From positions 40,943,180-41,007,179 of the forward strand of contig OX485808.1 in NCBI GenBank assembly GCA_950295325.1: a stretch of 64,000 nucleotides of DNA, given 5' to 3'. Every line of letters starts with the position of its first letter. Position 1 is the first letter of the stretch. The notes beneath the pieces were generated by a model. It had not been told where the DNA came from and searched no databases. It worked only from the letters and a program-made list of their open reading frames with translations. This document shows, piece by piece, positions 47,501 to 60,082 of this stretch. The position numbers and the translations under genes were made by a program. Origin of the DNA: Polytrichum commune. Its lineage: Eukaryota > Streptophyta > Polytrichopsida > Polytrichales > Polytrichaceae.

Positions 47501-48188
47501 AGCTTACCTCCACTCTGCTAGACCTCCGATCTATCACCGCGACGTTAAATCCAGCAACATATTGCTGGATGTAAACTTCAAGACGAAGGTTGCAGACTTC
47601 GGTCTGTCTCGGACGGTGTTAACTGACGAATCACATGTTTCTACCGTCCCGCAAGGAACGCCGGGATACCTTGACCCTGAATATCATCAGTACTTTCACC
47701 TCAGTGATAAGAGCGATGTGTACAGCTTCGGTGTGGTGTTAGTTGAAATTATCACGGCTATGAAGGTTGTCGACTTCAGCCGTGACCGGAGAGAGGTTAG
47801 CCTTGCGGCTATGGCTCTCCAGAAGATTACATCCGGGAATTTGGACGAAATTATTGATCCTTTTCTTGAAGTGGAGAGGAATGCTCTTGTGCACACCATG
47901 GTGCACCGAGTGGCAGAGCTTGCCTTTCGGTGTTTGGCTACAAGTAAAGACTCCAGGCCTGGCATGATTGAGGTCGCAAACGAGCTTGCTTCCATCCAGA
48001 TCGCTTCGCTGGAGTTCCGTGTGGATAATCAGCTGTATGACCATGAGCCTTTTGATTACAACGAAGATCATAACAACAGCTTCAAGTTTCCAGATCACAC
48101 GGTCTCGCCTGTGTCGGTTTTGCAGCAACACCAATGGTCCAGCTTCAATAACTCTCTTGTAGGTCGCAATACACCGACCAGGGGCTGA
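44536..48188 (+). CDS. WAKL: Wall-associated-kinase-like receptor kinase (3 exons, 743 aa)
   Basis: Exons 44536-45454, 46604-46708 and 46981-48188 join in phase 1 at both GT-AG introns. Residues 1-40 are a signal peptide. The ectodomain opens with the galacturonan-binding-type motif around CEEPPYPFGLRGG (63-75), has many Asn glycosylation sites and an Asn run (161-167), and a Cys-rich, EGF-like end (about 257-305, CWCLDGFVGDGYQGG). Exon 2 adds a short Cys-rich piece and the start of the membrane span (about 336-364). The kinase domain (about 395-680) is complete: glycine loop GGGAFG 413-418, Lys-434, HRD 527-529, DFG 547-549, and activation segment GTPGYLDPEY. It is an RD kinase and should be active. 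Family members sense pectin or wall state at the plasma membrane and signal through Ser/Thr phosphorylation. The closest type is the WAK-like/LRK10-like group; the ligand cannot be deduced. The ATG is the first in the frame that gives a signal peptide. Confidence 0.94.
45681..46005 (+). repeat. Tandem duplication in intron 1 of the receptor kinase gene
   Basis: Two adjacent copies of about 165 bp: GAGGCAAATCTTTTCGCTG at 45682 and 45853, CCCCTCAAGAAACTTGCTTG against CCCCTCAAGAGACGTGCTTG, and GATTGTGATTGCCATCA against GATTGTCATTGCCATCA. The second copy has lost a piece. No coding content. Confidence 0.8.
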
Positions 48189-48606
48189 TCATTCATCGAT
48201 CTGACTGCTCTGATTGTGATGACATTGCAAAATACTGACGATGAGGCCACTGAGTTGATGATGCAAGAATTATTTCTTTTGCCTTGCGCATACATAGGGA
48301 TAATTTACGACCAAGTCGACGATCTTGCCATTGCCAAGCAGGATCTTGATGACAAAGAAAACTTTAGGCGAATGTAGAGTTATAATCACTTCACTTGCAG
48401 AGTCAGCTGTTATATGTAAATTATGGTCTGTGTGAAGATCATGACGATGATCTCCACCCCGGGTACAGAGTCTTGATGATCTTGAGAGGGGCGTGTTGTG
48501 ATGAAACTATTACCCTCCCTCTCAATTGTACACTACTTAAATTAGGAGATGAATTAGGCGAGAAATTGAGAGAAGGTTGTGTGATTCCATGCCCGTTGCC
48601 TCGGGG

Positions 48607-48632
48607 TTTAGGGTTTAGGATTAGGGTTTAGG
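48607..48632 (+). repeat. Short telomere-like run
   Basis: TTTAGGG, TTTAGG, ATTAGGG, TTTAGG in succession, about 420 bp downstream of the kinase stop codon. Too short to be an interstitial telomere; either a telo-box-like element or chance. Confidence 0.5.
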
Positions 48633-48817
48633 TCGTCAAAGAGACGAGTCATATCATTGCTCTTCCCAAATTTAAACACTCAGAGTTATGATCCCATTCT
48701 TAGGCCTAATTCTTGTGTTGATCTTTAGCTGATTATTTCAATAAGCTGAAAATTCACTGAGATTAGGTGATCACCAATGATGCAATTGAACCGAAACAAG
48801 GAAATTTCGGTTTGTAT

Positions 48818-49180
48818 TAAGGTATGTGGGTGTTATTCAGTTTGTTTTTTGGTGTTGTCTAACTTCTATTGATTAGATTTACACTACGGAACTTGTGTTG
48901 CATTAGCAAATCAATGATGAAGCATCAGCAAAAATTGGAGTGAAAATCGGACCTCTCATGATTTAGTTATGCATGTTTGTTGTATTCTCGACTGAAGATG
49001 TGGGTTCTCTCAATATTGAGTGTGGAAAAGTTTAATAAAATTTGAAGACGTAGTCTGATCTATTTCAAACATGTGTCTTTATGGTGTTTTTGTTCTTGGA
49101 TCCAAACCAAACCACACACCAAACACATATAAAGGTTCAATTAAGGGATAGTAATTGAATAACATGTCCTGCATACCTTA
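48818..49180 (+). mobile_element. AGGTATG-family MITE, full length
   Basis: The left end TAAGGTATGTGGGTGTTATT is mirrored by the right end GAATAACATGTCCTGCATA followed by CCTTA, an imperfect TIR of about 24 bp. The interior (GAACTTGTGTTGCATTAGCA, GATTTAGTTATG, AACATGTGTCTTTATGGT, AACCACACACCAAACACAT) matches copies at 60683 and 63172. About 363 bp, non-coding. Target duplication not certain (TTA on the left, TAG or TTA on the right). Confidence 0.8.
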
Positions 49181-50504
49181 GGTAGTTGGTCGGATGAAAT
49201 TAAAACATTTATGGATGTTGCGTTCATATCTTATGTAGCTGATTTTGGCCTTCAGCAAGTGGTAGGATTGAATCTACATTCAAAGAGGGTTGGACTGTTG
49301 TTGATGGCCTAGATGCTTATGAATGTCACTATTAACATGGTAGGTACAAAGGATTTTGGTAGGTAGGAAGCAAGATAATTTCATAAGTTTCTAGAAAATC
49401 TTTGCATATCTTCTTAAAACGAAGGTCAAAGGTTCTAGTGTTGGGGACCCCATCATCAACACTAACCAAAATGTGACACGTTAGTGAGCAGAAAGCCAAC
49501 GTTGGCCACGTTTTGGAAACATAATTGATTGCTCATCCAAGAGCATAAGCGTTATTAGAACTCGTCACAAGTTTTCATCCATGAATGCATATATATCATA
49601 CATAATTCATGAGTTGAACGGTTTTGGGTAATTAACCAATGAGAGTAGGTGGATCACAACTTGTCATCCACTCTCCTTTCACCTATTGTGTAATCCGTTG
49701 AATGTCTTCACTTCTAAATTCAACCATCGTTATTAAATTATGGTCTGATAAGAGATTTGATCTCTTCACCTAGGTATGATGCTTGATTGGAGAGGCCATA
49801 TCAATCATGTGTCAATTGCACAAGATGCAAAAATTATATACTAGATATTGTACACTATGATGGACTAGAACCTCTTAAAAGATAACATGGAATTTAATTT
49901 AGGCAAAGGCATGCCCGACTAGACGAGGAAATGCATTATTTTCCTCTTACCATTCATCTTGAAGATGTGACAAAGTGACCACATTAGTGTCCCCTATCTC
50001 TTCAAAGTTGAGTGGGGCTTTGAAACTAGTGTGTGAATGTAATCACAACCGTGGCATATATTTTCCAATTTAGTGTTTTTTTTATTTGCAATTTCACGTT
50101 GTATAAGGTAACCACACCTATTGTGCATTGGACAAGTTTGATTTACTTAGAATAATCCAACTTATATGCCAAGTATCTCATTGGATTAGCAATTCAAAGT
50201 GGATCCGAAAGCCATGCACCTCAAAATATTTAAACCGCATCTCAATTTCTTAAGGAATTTCTAACTGACAAGTTCCCCTGACCCATAAAGTTGTCTGAGG
50301 AGATGGAAGCCAACTTGAAGTGACCTTATTAGCTTCACATCTTGAAATTATTCCTTCTAGTCATTCTCTATATTGAGGAAATCTTGGGTGCACGGTTTTC
50401 CAAACTAGCCACGGGCATAGGACCACCCCTTCTTCTTCCCACGGCCTTGGGTGTCTTCTTCCCCTCTCGCAAGCTTCCACCATTCTTACTCCACAAGAGC
50501 TTCT

Positions 50505-50510
<6 letters not shown>
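49181..50510. other. Intergenic DNA and promoter region of the V-ATPase H gene
   Basis: AT-rich, no supported gene. The sequence AATCCAACTTATATGCCAAG with AAGTTCCCCTGACCCATAAAG (about 50156-50290) has a diverged counterpart at about 53655-53785 inside the V-ATPase gene (intron 7), so a further dispersed repeat exists here. Confidence 0.5.

Positions 50511-50535
<25 letters not shown>
50511..50535 (+). repeat. (CT)n microsatellite in the V-ATPase H leader
   Basis: Twelve and a half CT units about 110 bp before the start codon. CT runs in 5'UTRs and core promoters are common in plants and can affect expression. Confidence 0.85.
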
Positions 50536-50536
50536 A

Positions 50537-50605
50537 ATGCTCATGAATCTGGGAACTCCATTCTTTTGTTTGCATGGATCGGAAGCTGAAAACCACAGAT
50601 CTTGA
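50537..50605 (+). promoter_or_regulatory. Upstream ORF in the V-ATPase H leader
   Basis: An ATG directly after the CT run opens a 22-codon frame (MLMNLGTPFFCLHGSEAENH then RS) that stops at 50603-50605, 40 nt before the main ATG. If the transcript starts upstream of the CT run, this uORF would be read first and could lower translation of the main ORF. Transcription start is not known. Confidence 0.4.
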
Positions 50606-50645
50606 GAAATTATTGCACTACGTTTGACTTTAAGAAATTGCAGCG

Positions 50646-53600
50646 ATGGAGAAGGAGCTCTCCAGAGATCTTGTAAGTCCAACCTCTCTGTTCTGATCAC
50701 TCAGTCTGTGAGCATTTTACTTAGGGTTTTCATTTGAAAATCCCTTGTTGGAGGATTTTTTTTTTAAAGAAAAAAAATCAGCTCAGATTAGCCCAGATCT
50801 GATCACAAAGGCAGCGGTGATGTGATCATTGAGCGATCTGAAGAAAGCAAAATCCTACACTCTATTCTTGTGCATTTTTGCAGAAACCGAGAGGATTGGT
50901 AGGAACACATCCAGCTACAGGATTATGGAAAACGTGTGATTTTGAATTTTCAAGTTTTATTATTTAATTTTTTTTTGGTGATTTTCGTATTGTAGGTGTT
51001 GAAGAGGGACATACCATGGGAGACATACATGACAGCCAAGCTGATAAATCAAAATGACTTGCAACTCCTCCGAAGATACGACCACCGGCCTAACAATGTG
51101 CAAGCTGCATTGCTGGAGGAGGTAACCTGATTGCTTTACAATTTCAATTTGGTTGAATTCCAGGATTTGGTGGTGTATGTAATGGGAGGGGTTTAGGGAT
51201 TTTGTGAGCTTTCTTTATGGTCTTCTAGAGGGAAAGTACATATATATTGGGAACCAGCTTACAGTCAATTTTGATCTACAACTTGAATTATTTCCGGGTA
51301 GAGACTGATGATAGAGAAAACTAGGCAGAGTTGATAATGATGGGGGATGCTTGTGAGGTCATTTGTTGCGAGGGGAGGAATATTTGAGCCAGGAATGATG
51401 TAAAGTAAGCGGCCCTAATTCGGTTGCTTATCTTAATCGGACACCTATATTTGAGAGGTGGATGATTAGGTGCAGATCTGAGAACTGACATGAAAAGACA
51501 TCATGTGTTTAAAAGAGATTGGACTACATGCTCAAAATTTGCTAACCATTCTAGGTTTATCAGTCAATATAATTCATGGGATGTGGCCTTCCTATCCCTC
51601 ACTTTCAGTAGACTTTGATAATTCATAACAATTTGAGAGAAGCTCCAAAACTTTCTGGGATTGATCCTGGCTTCTTCAGGTACATTTATGGACGCACAAA
51701 AATTTCAACGTCATGAATCTGAGTAGTATAAGGTAGCAAACAGCAAAAATTAATCAAATAAGGACCAGCTACCTTAGTGTATTTCAGGTAGTCATTTGTA
51801 TACTCCTGAGTGATCAACAGGGTAAATTTCTGAATAAGAGACATTAAATAGATTTATCATCTGAATTGTTTGCAATTGGCATATATAGGATTATCTCAAG
51901 ACCTCCTAATTGATTTAATTGATTTATTTACTTTCTTTTGGTTTGGTATGTGCAGGATGGGGTATCGTATATCAGAGTGTTTGTGGGAATTGTACGCGAC
52001 ATCTCAAAGCAAGAGACTGTTGAGTACATGCTTGCCATGGTCGATGAAATGCTGGCTGGTAATAGCCCCTGATCATTTGATCTTTGGGCTTCTTGTTTTC
52101 AGTTGCAGAGAAGACTAGGCAGGTGATTTTGAAAATTGTATCTGGTCTTTGCATTACAGAATCACTGTAATGAATTGGACCGGTGTTTGCCCGCTCAAGG
52201 TCTTCTTATGAAAGATAAACACACGCATTTAGGAATGAGAGTTAATAAGGCAATTTGTGCACACTGTGGCAGCCAATCCAAAGCACGCACACCTTTTTCA
52301 CGACAAGTCATTCCACGGCAATCAAGATGTTTACCGGCCTTTCTTGAGGTCTGCCACATCGTTCTTGAGTGAGGCGTAGCTAAGGTTTCAAATTGAGTCA
52401 GAATGTGGAACTCCACTAAGTAGATTAAATTATAACTTAGCTTCTATGAGAGTATCTCTCCATGTTCTGTACTAAATGGTATTCCTTCTATTGCTGTCCA
52501 GGCTGCTACAAAAGAAGAACTGGTTCATTCAGGAGAAAAGCTGCATGATTCTCACTCTAATTATCAGGTTTGTCCCAGCTTTGTATTTTTGGGGTTTTCT
52601 GAGATCAACCATTTCTCAGTCGAACTATGGAGTGATTCAACCCCCTTGTTGTATGATGTCATTCGGTGTTTTTGACACAGCAGGGTTTGTGGCTAGGGTA
52701 TTGCAGTGCCCGACCTTCTGAAGAAGCAGACAATGGGCAGAGTAACGAGGTTCTCCGTGGTCTTGTGGACTGGCTTGTTACTCAGGTACAACCATGTTTT
52801 TCTTTAACATGTTTCTGTGATAATCATTACCCAAATAGGCATGTTATGCATGTCTACTTCACTATTGAATAAATTAACTTTGACAGCCCAATTTATGCAC
52901 TTAGGTATCTTTCCCTAAGTTTGATCAGCTTTGTAGAGAGCAGCTGCTCAATTGCCTTTCATCATCGTGTTGGAAAGCCTATATAGAGTGTCCAGAATTT
53001 GCTGAAGACACAACAGTTTAATCTTGTCATTGCATACTGTCTCACAGCAATGGTGTCATACTCATCTTCAAATTCTTTGAGAATCCAAAATTTGCAGATA
53101 CTTTACATCTGTCGGTCCTCCCTTGTCAACTTTCAACTCATACCACTCACCTTTGAAACTCCAATCAGGGCCTAATTGATATAGGAGCTCCTCCTTGTTG
53201 AAAATATGAAAGGAGCATTTGACCATTGAATTCTAGTTATCATCTCATCTTCCCAAAACATCAACTTGCATCTGGTTTGTGAATGAGGTCTGAGTACATA
53301 TATCTTTCTAATAACCTTGAGGTGTGGGTGCAGTTAAAAACTCCCACTCACCCAACTCGGGGAGTTCCAACTGCAGTGAGCTCATTAGCAGTGCTTTTAC
53401 GCATCCCCAAAATGCGTGCTATTTTTGTCAGGGCTGATGGAATCAGATATCTGTCCCTCTTAATTGTCCCTGCCTCCAATCAACAATATATTCAGGTTAG
53501 CCTCTTCCTCCACAACCTACTCCCTGCATTGTATGTTTCCAGGTAACCTTGCTTTTCTGCAATGTGGAGGAACTTATGAGCCACCCCTTTTGGAATTTCT

Positions 53601-56033
53601 AAGGTAAAGAACACCTATTATGGACATTTTGGCGAAATTAGGTACGTAAGAGTGACCCAATTTATATTCCGATAATCTCGTTTGATTAGCAATTCAAGGT
53701 GGATTCGGAAGCCCTGCAACTTAAAATATATGAATCATAGCTTGATTTCTTACGGAATTTTCAAGTGAAAAGTTCCCATGACCCATTGTGGACACATCAG
53801 GGCATCCATTTGTGCTACCCATCTTGGTCATGCCCCACCTTTTACATGGAATGAAGTTGCTTCTTGAATAACCTATTATGAGCTTGCCTAGCACCTTATG
53901 ATTGTGAGAATATGGGACCACAAGTCCAATCTTACGCTTGCTTCCAATGCCTTACACATGTTGGAGCCTCCACTCATTTATGTCATGGTGTGCTACAAGC
54001 TCGACTTGCAGTGCACATAGTTCGTGCTTGGTTTATGTTTTTGTTTAACATAACCTCCATGTCCACCTACACCCTTGATTTTATGTATCCACAATAGGTC
54101 ACAAAACCGATATAGGTGCACCTACCTAATGTAATTTAATATTGTGTGCATTATCAAGCTACTTGTTACTCATTTTGAAATGCAGTCACATGTCTAAAGG
54201 TCCTTAAGTTTGTTTGACAGCTGCTGTATGAGGCAACACTATGCATGTGGCTTTTGTCATTTCATGATGGTGCTGCAGAAGCATTTTCTACCGCAAAAGT
54301 GCTACCTCAGTTGGTGGAGGTTGTGAAAAACACTGCCAAGGAAAAGGTAGAAAAACCCCTTAACGCATTATCCTTTTGTATGCTGCATGGAAGAGAAATT
54401 TAAGTACATGAAGGAGAGTTGAAGTGTGTACTAAAGATAATCTACAAATCTGCAGGTGGTTCGAGTTGCAATCTTTGCATTTTCCAACCTTGCAAGTCAT
54501 GAAAGCTTGGTTGCAGAGATGGTAGATTTGGGTATGCCCAAAGTTGTGCAAAGCTTGAAGCTGCAGGCCTGGAGTGATGAGGTGATCCTCTGAATGCATT
54601 ATTAACATCATCAACATTGGATTCAGACTGCTCTATACTGTACACGGCCTTCCAGAACCTACATTTTCAAGTCTATCAGCACCTTGAATAATTAGAATGT
54701 CATTTAAATTGAGATTCAACTCCGATGCTATATTTCACTATACTAAATAAAGAAAGTGGAGTTACACCTGATAGGTGGGTTATTATATAACTCCTGCATA
54801 GGAGGAATCCACCTTGAATCAATTGGGTGGATTGTGTGTGCAGGATTTGGCACATGCACTTGAAGTGGTAGATAAGGCAATGAAAGAATGTATCCAAAAG
54901 ATGAGCTCCTTTGAGCAATACAAAAGTGAAGTTCAGTCCGGGAACTTGGAGTGGAGTCCTATGCACAAGGATGCCGTATTCTGGCGTGAGAATGTCTCTA
55001 AGTTTGAAGAAAACAACTACCAGGTACCAATTTTGGTCGGTTTTCATACATCAATTTCTGCATGGTACTACTTTCCATTGGTTGCTTTACGTACAAATCA
55101 ATAATTTCTTTCCACTTGTGGTGCATCCTTGGAGGTAGTGTTTCAATTCAAATGAAGAGCAATCTATCGCGGGTCATTAAGGTCTCAGGTTATTTTAGCA
55201 CCTATTGGCATGCCAAAATGGGTTTGACCCTTAATGAACATTAGAATGTTCTTTCTTTAAACCTCCACACTACCTCCAAGCATACACCGAAAACTTATGG
55301 AAAGAATTGTATGCAAAACAACCAACTCCTGACCAAAGGTCCTGTTGAGTTTGAGGATAACTATATTAGAGTTATCCTCTGCCTTAATAGAACTCTTTGT
55401 TGGGTGTTGGTTCCCTATGAATTTCCATTAGTTGCGTTACATACAAAATCAACGATTATTTTCATTTTGTGGTACATGCTCGGAGGTGGTCTTTGATTTG
55501 ACTAGAGATCAACCTATTTTGATTCATTGAGGACCAAAATTGATTTAGCACCTCTTGGCATGCCAAACTAAGTGTGGCACTCATCAAACTGATCTAGAAT
55601 GTTATTTTTTCAAACCTCCACATTACCTTCAGGCATGCACCAAGAGCATACCGAACATGGAAGGTGATGTATGCAAAACAACCAACTCCCAACCAAAAGT
55701 CATGTTGAGTTAAAGGATAATTCTTCCCATATTGATCAATTTTTTGTTTCTGCAGTAAATGACAAAAATTTGTATTTTTACTGGCAGGTATTACGAATCC
55801 TGATAACAATATTAGACAAATCTACGGATGCAACGGCTCTCTCAGTGGCTTGCCATGACATAGCCCAATTCATTCAGTTCCACCCAGTGGGTCGGGGAAT
55901 TATCCTTGACTTGAAGGCCAAAGAGCGAGTCATGGAAAAAATGTCGAACACGGACCCAGAGGTTGCCAAGCAGGCGCTCTTGTGTGTACAGAAAATCTTG
56001 CTTAGTTCCAAGTATGTGAGCTACATGAAATGA
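50646..56033 (+). CDS. VHA-H: V-type proton ATPase subunit H (11 exons, 438 aa)
   Basis: Exons: 50646-50672, 50996-51121, 51956-52058, 52273-52348, 52502-52567, 52707-52785, 53334-53495, 54221-54346, 54456-54581, 54844-55023, 55788-56033. All junctions are GT-AG and phases match, giving 438 codons plus TGA; plant homologues are about 440 residues, so it is complete. Recognisable conserved blocks are [12 protein letters not shown] near the start, [27 protein letters not shown]-type [12 protein letters not shown], and DLKAKERVM near the end. The protein is an all-helical ARM/HEAT-like stack in the V1 sector that links V1 to the membrane sector, is needed for pumping, and silences free V1. It acts at the tonoplast and Golgi/TGN membranes. 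The short fourth exon (76 nt, [13 protein letters not shown]) is easy to miss. The first exon codes only nine residues. The leader has a CT run and a possible uORF. Some blocks are more diverged than in flowering plants, but no key region is missing. Confidence 0.97.
51405..51600 (-). mobile_element. AGGTATG-family MITE relic in V-ATPase H intron 2
   Basis: TAATTCGGTTGCTTATCTTA, ATCGGACACCTATATTTGAG, CATGTGTTTAAAAGAGATTG, GACTACATGCTCAAAATTTG and ATCAGTCAATATAATTCATG follow the reverse order of the full copies. One terminus is partly preserved; the far half is missing. Confidence 0.65.
55035..55735. repeat. Two tandem foldback units in V-ATPase H intron 10
   Basis: Two direct copies of about 350 bp start near 55040 and 55400 (ACATACAAAATCAACGATTA type words; TATGCAAAACAACCAACTCC ends both at 55310 and 55670). 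Within the first copy, CTTGGAGGTAGTGT (55126) is the reverse complement of ACACTACCTCCAAG (55266), and the arms extend outward over about 70 bp with mismatches. So each unit is itself a foldback element, and the pair is a tandem MITE duplication. Confidence 0.7.
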
Positions 56034-56178
56034 AGTGATTAGTAGTAAGCTGATTCTTAAACAAGTTTGCATAATGTGCTCATTTGTGTCATGGCTGGAG
56101 AGGTTGAATGAAAGAAAAAACAAAATCCTCAAATTCAGCTCCAAATGACACAGGCATCAGCAAAGCGTATTGGATTGT

Positions 56179-56184
56179 AATAAA
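56179..56184 (+). terminator. Candidate polyadenylation signal of VHA-H
   Basis: AATAAA about 146 bp after the stop codon of the V-ATPase H gene, a usual distance for a plant 3'UTR. No transcript evidence is available. Confidence 0.45.
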
Positions 56185-56189
56185 AGGCC

Positions 56190-57396
56190 CCACAATAATG
56201 TTCAGAGCCTGTCTATCTAATTTGTAAGGAGTTCCGAGTCTCCTATAATTAAAAACTATTTTCCATTCTCTTGACTTTCCTGCTGCAGTAAGCTGAGCTC
56301 ACACTGTGTTGCTAGGCTTTTGCTCGAGATTTGAGGAGAAACTTGTGACCTAAGAATATTTTTGTGGCAACCACGTTATGAGTTGTTCCTGAATTCTTAC
56401 AAGGATATTCTTAAAGTGCATCTGGTCTGCACAGGAGATTAAACTACCAATTTAGCCTCAGAACATGGGGGCTCATTTTAGGCAGACGAGGACTATTAAT
56501 CATATTCAGCCTTCTTTACGGGAAGGCTACCCTCACCTGCAAATTGGGGAGTGGATTATTTGTAACTGCAAAGGAACTAAAATTCCAGACTGCAGGGGGG
56601 TTCAGAAGATTCAACGGCTTTTGCCCCCCACAAAAGAAGCAAAGTCTCCAGCGTAAAAACAGATTGATTAAAAACAGCACCGGAGCGCATTGGCCCTGGC
56701 TCTTCTTATTCCCTCTGAAATTGTCACCAAATGCGGGAACAGAATTTACTCCAACATGCAGGAAACATTTCAATTCCTGCTGTTACTGAATTATGAGAAT
56801 CATCCCCCGTGGTTTGAGAGTCTTAACCTTTATTTGGCTACTGCCTCAGTTAAGATCTGAATAACACGAGAATAACACGGTTTTGCCCCCTGCAAATGCT
56901 GGCATGCTTTGAGTAATTCCTCACGTTCCATACACAGTGCTTATCAAATTTAGTGTTGTAAGAACATGTAAATGAACCAGGAAAAGTGACTTACGATGAC
57001 CACCTGCTTTTGAGGTATGAATTATGCAGTTCTGCACATACATTCATGAACACTACACTATTGATGGACCAAAAACTTTACGCCAATCTTACACTCAAAA
57101 TGAGCACACTTACAAACTCATCAGCACCCCATTGAGGTTCATTGAACACCAAAAATTCAAGGTTAATACTTAAACCACCACACTATCCGGATTTCAGAAA
57201 TTTAGGAGGACAGGTGTTAAACGGACACTATTTTGTTGTTTGGCATCCTCCCGTGGTCGGATCGAGGAAATATTAATCACAATGGGTTAGCAAATCCCTT
57301 AGGGCACAGTGGAAAAAGGAAACATCTCAATCGGATTTAATCTGTGTTTCCTATGAATTTTTGAAGTGCATGGGAGCCAGTGCCGTAAGTGAACGA
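56190..57396. other. Gene-free stretch downstream of VHA-H
   Basis: No supported gene. GTTTTGCCCCC(T)GCAAA-like words occur twice (about 56620 and 56881). Short ORFs overlap on both strands without recognisable content. Confidence 0.45.
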
Positions 57397-57690
57397 CACT
57401 AGAAAGGATATTTAGTGTTTGATACACTAAATGTCATTTAGTATGTAACATTAAATGTAAACTCAAACACTATATATCAACCATGGTAATATGTGGAGGT
57501 TACATGTTTGAATTTAGTGTTAGTAAGGATATGAATTAAAAAATAATAATAATGAAGGGAGGTGACAGTAGGGAAAGTAGTGGCACATTTATGTCTAACA
57601 CTAATTGTTGAGGAATTGAAAATTAGTGTTGAGCAAGGTAGGGTGGTAACAACATTAAATGTAATCAAACACTAAATATCCTTTTTAGTG
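57397..57690. mobile_element. TIR element with CACTA...TAGTG ends
   Basis: Left CACTAGAAAGGATATTTAGT and right, in reverse complement, CACTAAAAAGGATATTTAGT agree at all but one position, and the TIR continues to about 28 bp. 294 bp with no coding content; further AATTAGTGTT words lie inside. The flanking trinucleotides (CGA, TAA) do not match, so assignment to CACTA is not secure; the ends also recall the CTACACTAAATA family. Confidence 0.7.
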
Positions 57691-60082
57691 TAATTGGGTC
57701 CCCCTTAATTATACTTTTTCTACCTTATTGATGGGTTGACGTGTTCTTTATGTACTGCTACCTAGAGCCTAGAATGGTTACCAAAAGTTAGGACATTGGC
57801 CACATGCAGAGACATATTAACTGCCCATTTTAGTAGCCGGTGGGTTCGTTTACTGCCCCAAAGAAAGTGCTCATTTAAGAGAACTATTCGAAACCTTATG
57901 CACTTACAATCACAAAAGTTAATCACTAGAACACATTGCATTCATGTCGAAAATTTTAAAAATTGTGATTTAGCGCATGTATAAAATGGGTCGCTAAACC
58001 CTAAACTCAAAAAACCCAGACTGTGTTTATGTCCTTTGCGTGAGGTTTTGCACAATAATTGATGCCCAAGAAAGTTACCTTCCATGGCATTAAGGTATGT
58101 GGCCCTATTGTGGGCACTTCCAACTCCACAGATGATTTTGAAGTTTGTCATTTCAAGTTTTAGAATCATAGTTGGGATTTATTTAACATATGAGGTCAAA
58201 GTGAAGATTCTCATTCTCTTGAAGTGATTAGTGCATATGCGCTCCCAAGTGCATTGATTTACTACAATATAGGATGGTGTCTATATATTTTGAGCACATA
58301 GTCCAATCTCATCACAACACATGTCTTTTTGTTGTCCATTAATAACTACAGGCATGTACCACCTAAATATAATTTCTCGGTTAAGAAGAGTAGCCACAAA
58401 AAGATGCACACAGTTGATCCACAAATGCTTGTCTCAATGCATCACTCATGTAGATGTTAGAACATCTCCACCGTTGCCACCACATCTCCCCCTCCAACAC
58501 TACTTTGGAGGGAGTGGAGGCATACCATCATCACACATCCCACTGCATCTCCTTCCACACTTGTGAACTTAGATTTGAGGGGACTGAAATGAAGAGGGCA
58601 CCCTATTTTGATGTATGAGTATTGAGGGGGCTTTATCCCAATCCACTCTCGTTCAATGCGTATTATTAACCCTTGAAAGTTCAAGATTGATTTAAAAACA
58701 TATGATGCTTCAAGATGAAAGGCTTCATGACCTCTTAAGCCATATGTCCAAAAGCATAAAGAAAAAAGAAAATGTTAGAAATGACTTAGAGATAACATCC
58801 AAACATGCACTTATGGTGTGCACCTTTCATGATTTCACTACCAATAATTTTATAACAATTTATCTAGAACTACTCATTTTTTATTTTCAATTTAAATAAA
58901 TCATATTATTTAAAAATAAAATTTTTATCATTAAAATTATTTAAATTTTCATATGAGATTGACTCATATTTAGCACAAAATGTTGCAAGAATCAAGAAAA
59001 CAGTGCAACAACACTTGAATGTATATATTACATGTAGGACAAAAAACTAACAATAGCATATTTGTAAAGTGCTAGTTCAATTCTTATTCAAGTCACATGT
59101 ATTACACCCATAGTCATCTAAAGTGATTACGGTTCTAGTATAAAAAAATGACTCAAAACAAACTTGTGTAGGTGTAAAGTACCAAAACGTATTCGAAAAA
59201 GACCGTGCAGTTCAGCTCCTCAAACCTTTAAGAAACAACTTTTACATGGTTCCTTTATTGTTGTGAACATACACATATTATCCTCGTACGCATTTTGAAA
59301 CTATAATGTTAAGCCCAAAGTACCAATTAATTGGTATTACAACAGTAGTGTCTCCACCAACTACAATCTTAAAGCCCCTCCGCCTAATACTCTACGAGCT
59401 CCTTTAACCACGACCACTTTGAATTAGAGGGTGATTTGATGACTACGGTGGAGATGCCCTTCGCCCCGTCTTAATTGTGAAAGGGATCTTCAATTAACCG
59501 CCACCGATTACCAACTTCCCAATCCCCTAGTCAACGAGAGGATTGAAATTGTCATAGTCAAATGCTCGGTCGGGGACCCCTAAAATTTTAAATGGTGGAG
59601 ACCAAGAGTTTTAAGGCTAATGACAACATCACCCATCGGGTCGAGAGTTAATAGTCTTAATAAGTGCTCCCTTGAAGGCTCATAATGCTAGCCGTGAACA
59701 CGAAGGGGACAGCCAAATTTAAACCGTGGGTTATATATTGGACTCCCGGATCGAACTTATGGAGGTGCCTTTCGGGCATAATGAGAAAATTTAGTGAACT
59801 AATTAAGAATAAAGGTACTTTGGGAAATTTTTCAAATTTTCCGATGCCTTCGCTTGGACCCATCAATGGGTCAAGGGGACCAAGGGGTGAGTTGGTCAAA
59901 GTGTTGACGAAGGAGGACTTTCGTTTTTGATTTGGCTCTTGTTTGTTGGGTTAGGAGGCCTAGAGTAATTGTGTCATTTATGGGCGGCGTGAGGTGGTTT
60001 GGATCTCATAGTTGACGACCATGAATGATTTGATGTAAAAATTGGATCGGTTTCATCAAGAGAAAGAAGGGTGTGATGATGG
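57691..60082. other. Gene-free stretch with a MITE relic
   Basis: At about 58265-58400 AGGTATG-family words remain (TATTTTGAGCACATAGTCCA, ACAACACATGTCTTTTTGTT). From 59400 to 59930 the sequence becomes GC-richer without a recognisable ORF. The rest is unassigned AT-rich DNA. Confidence 0.45.
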
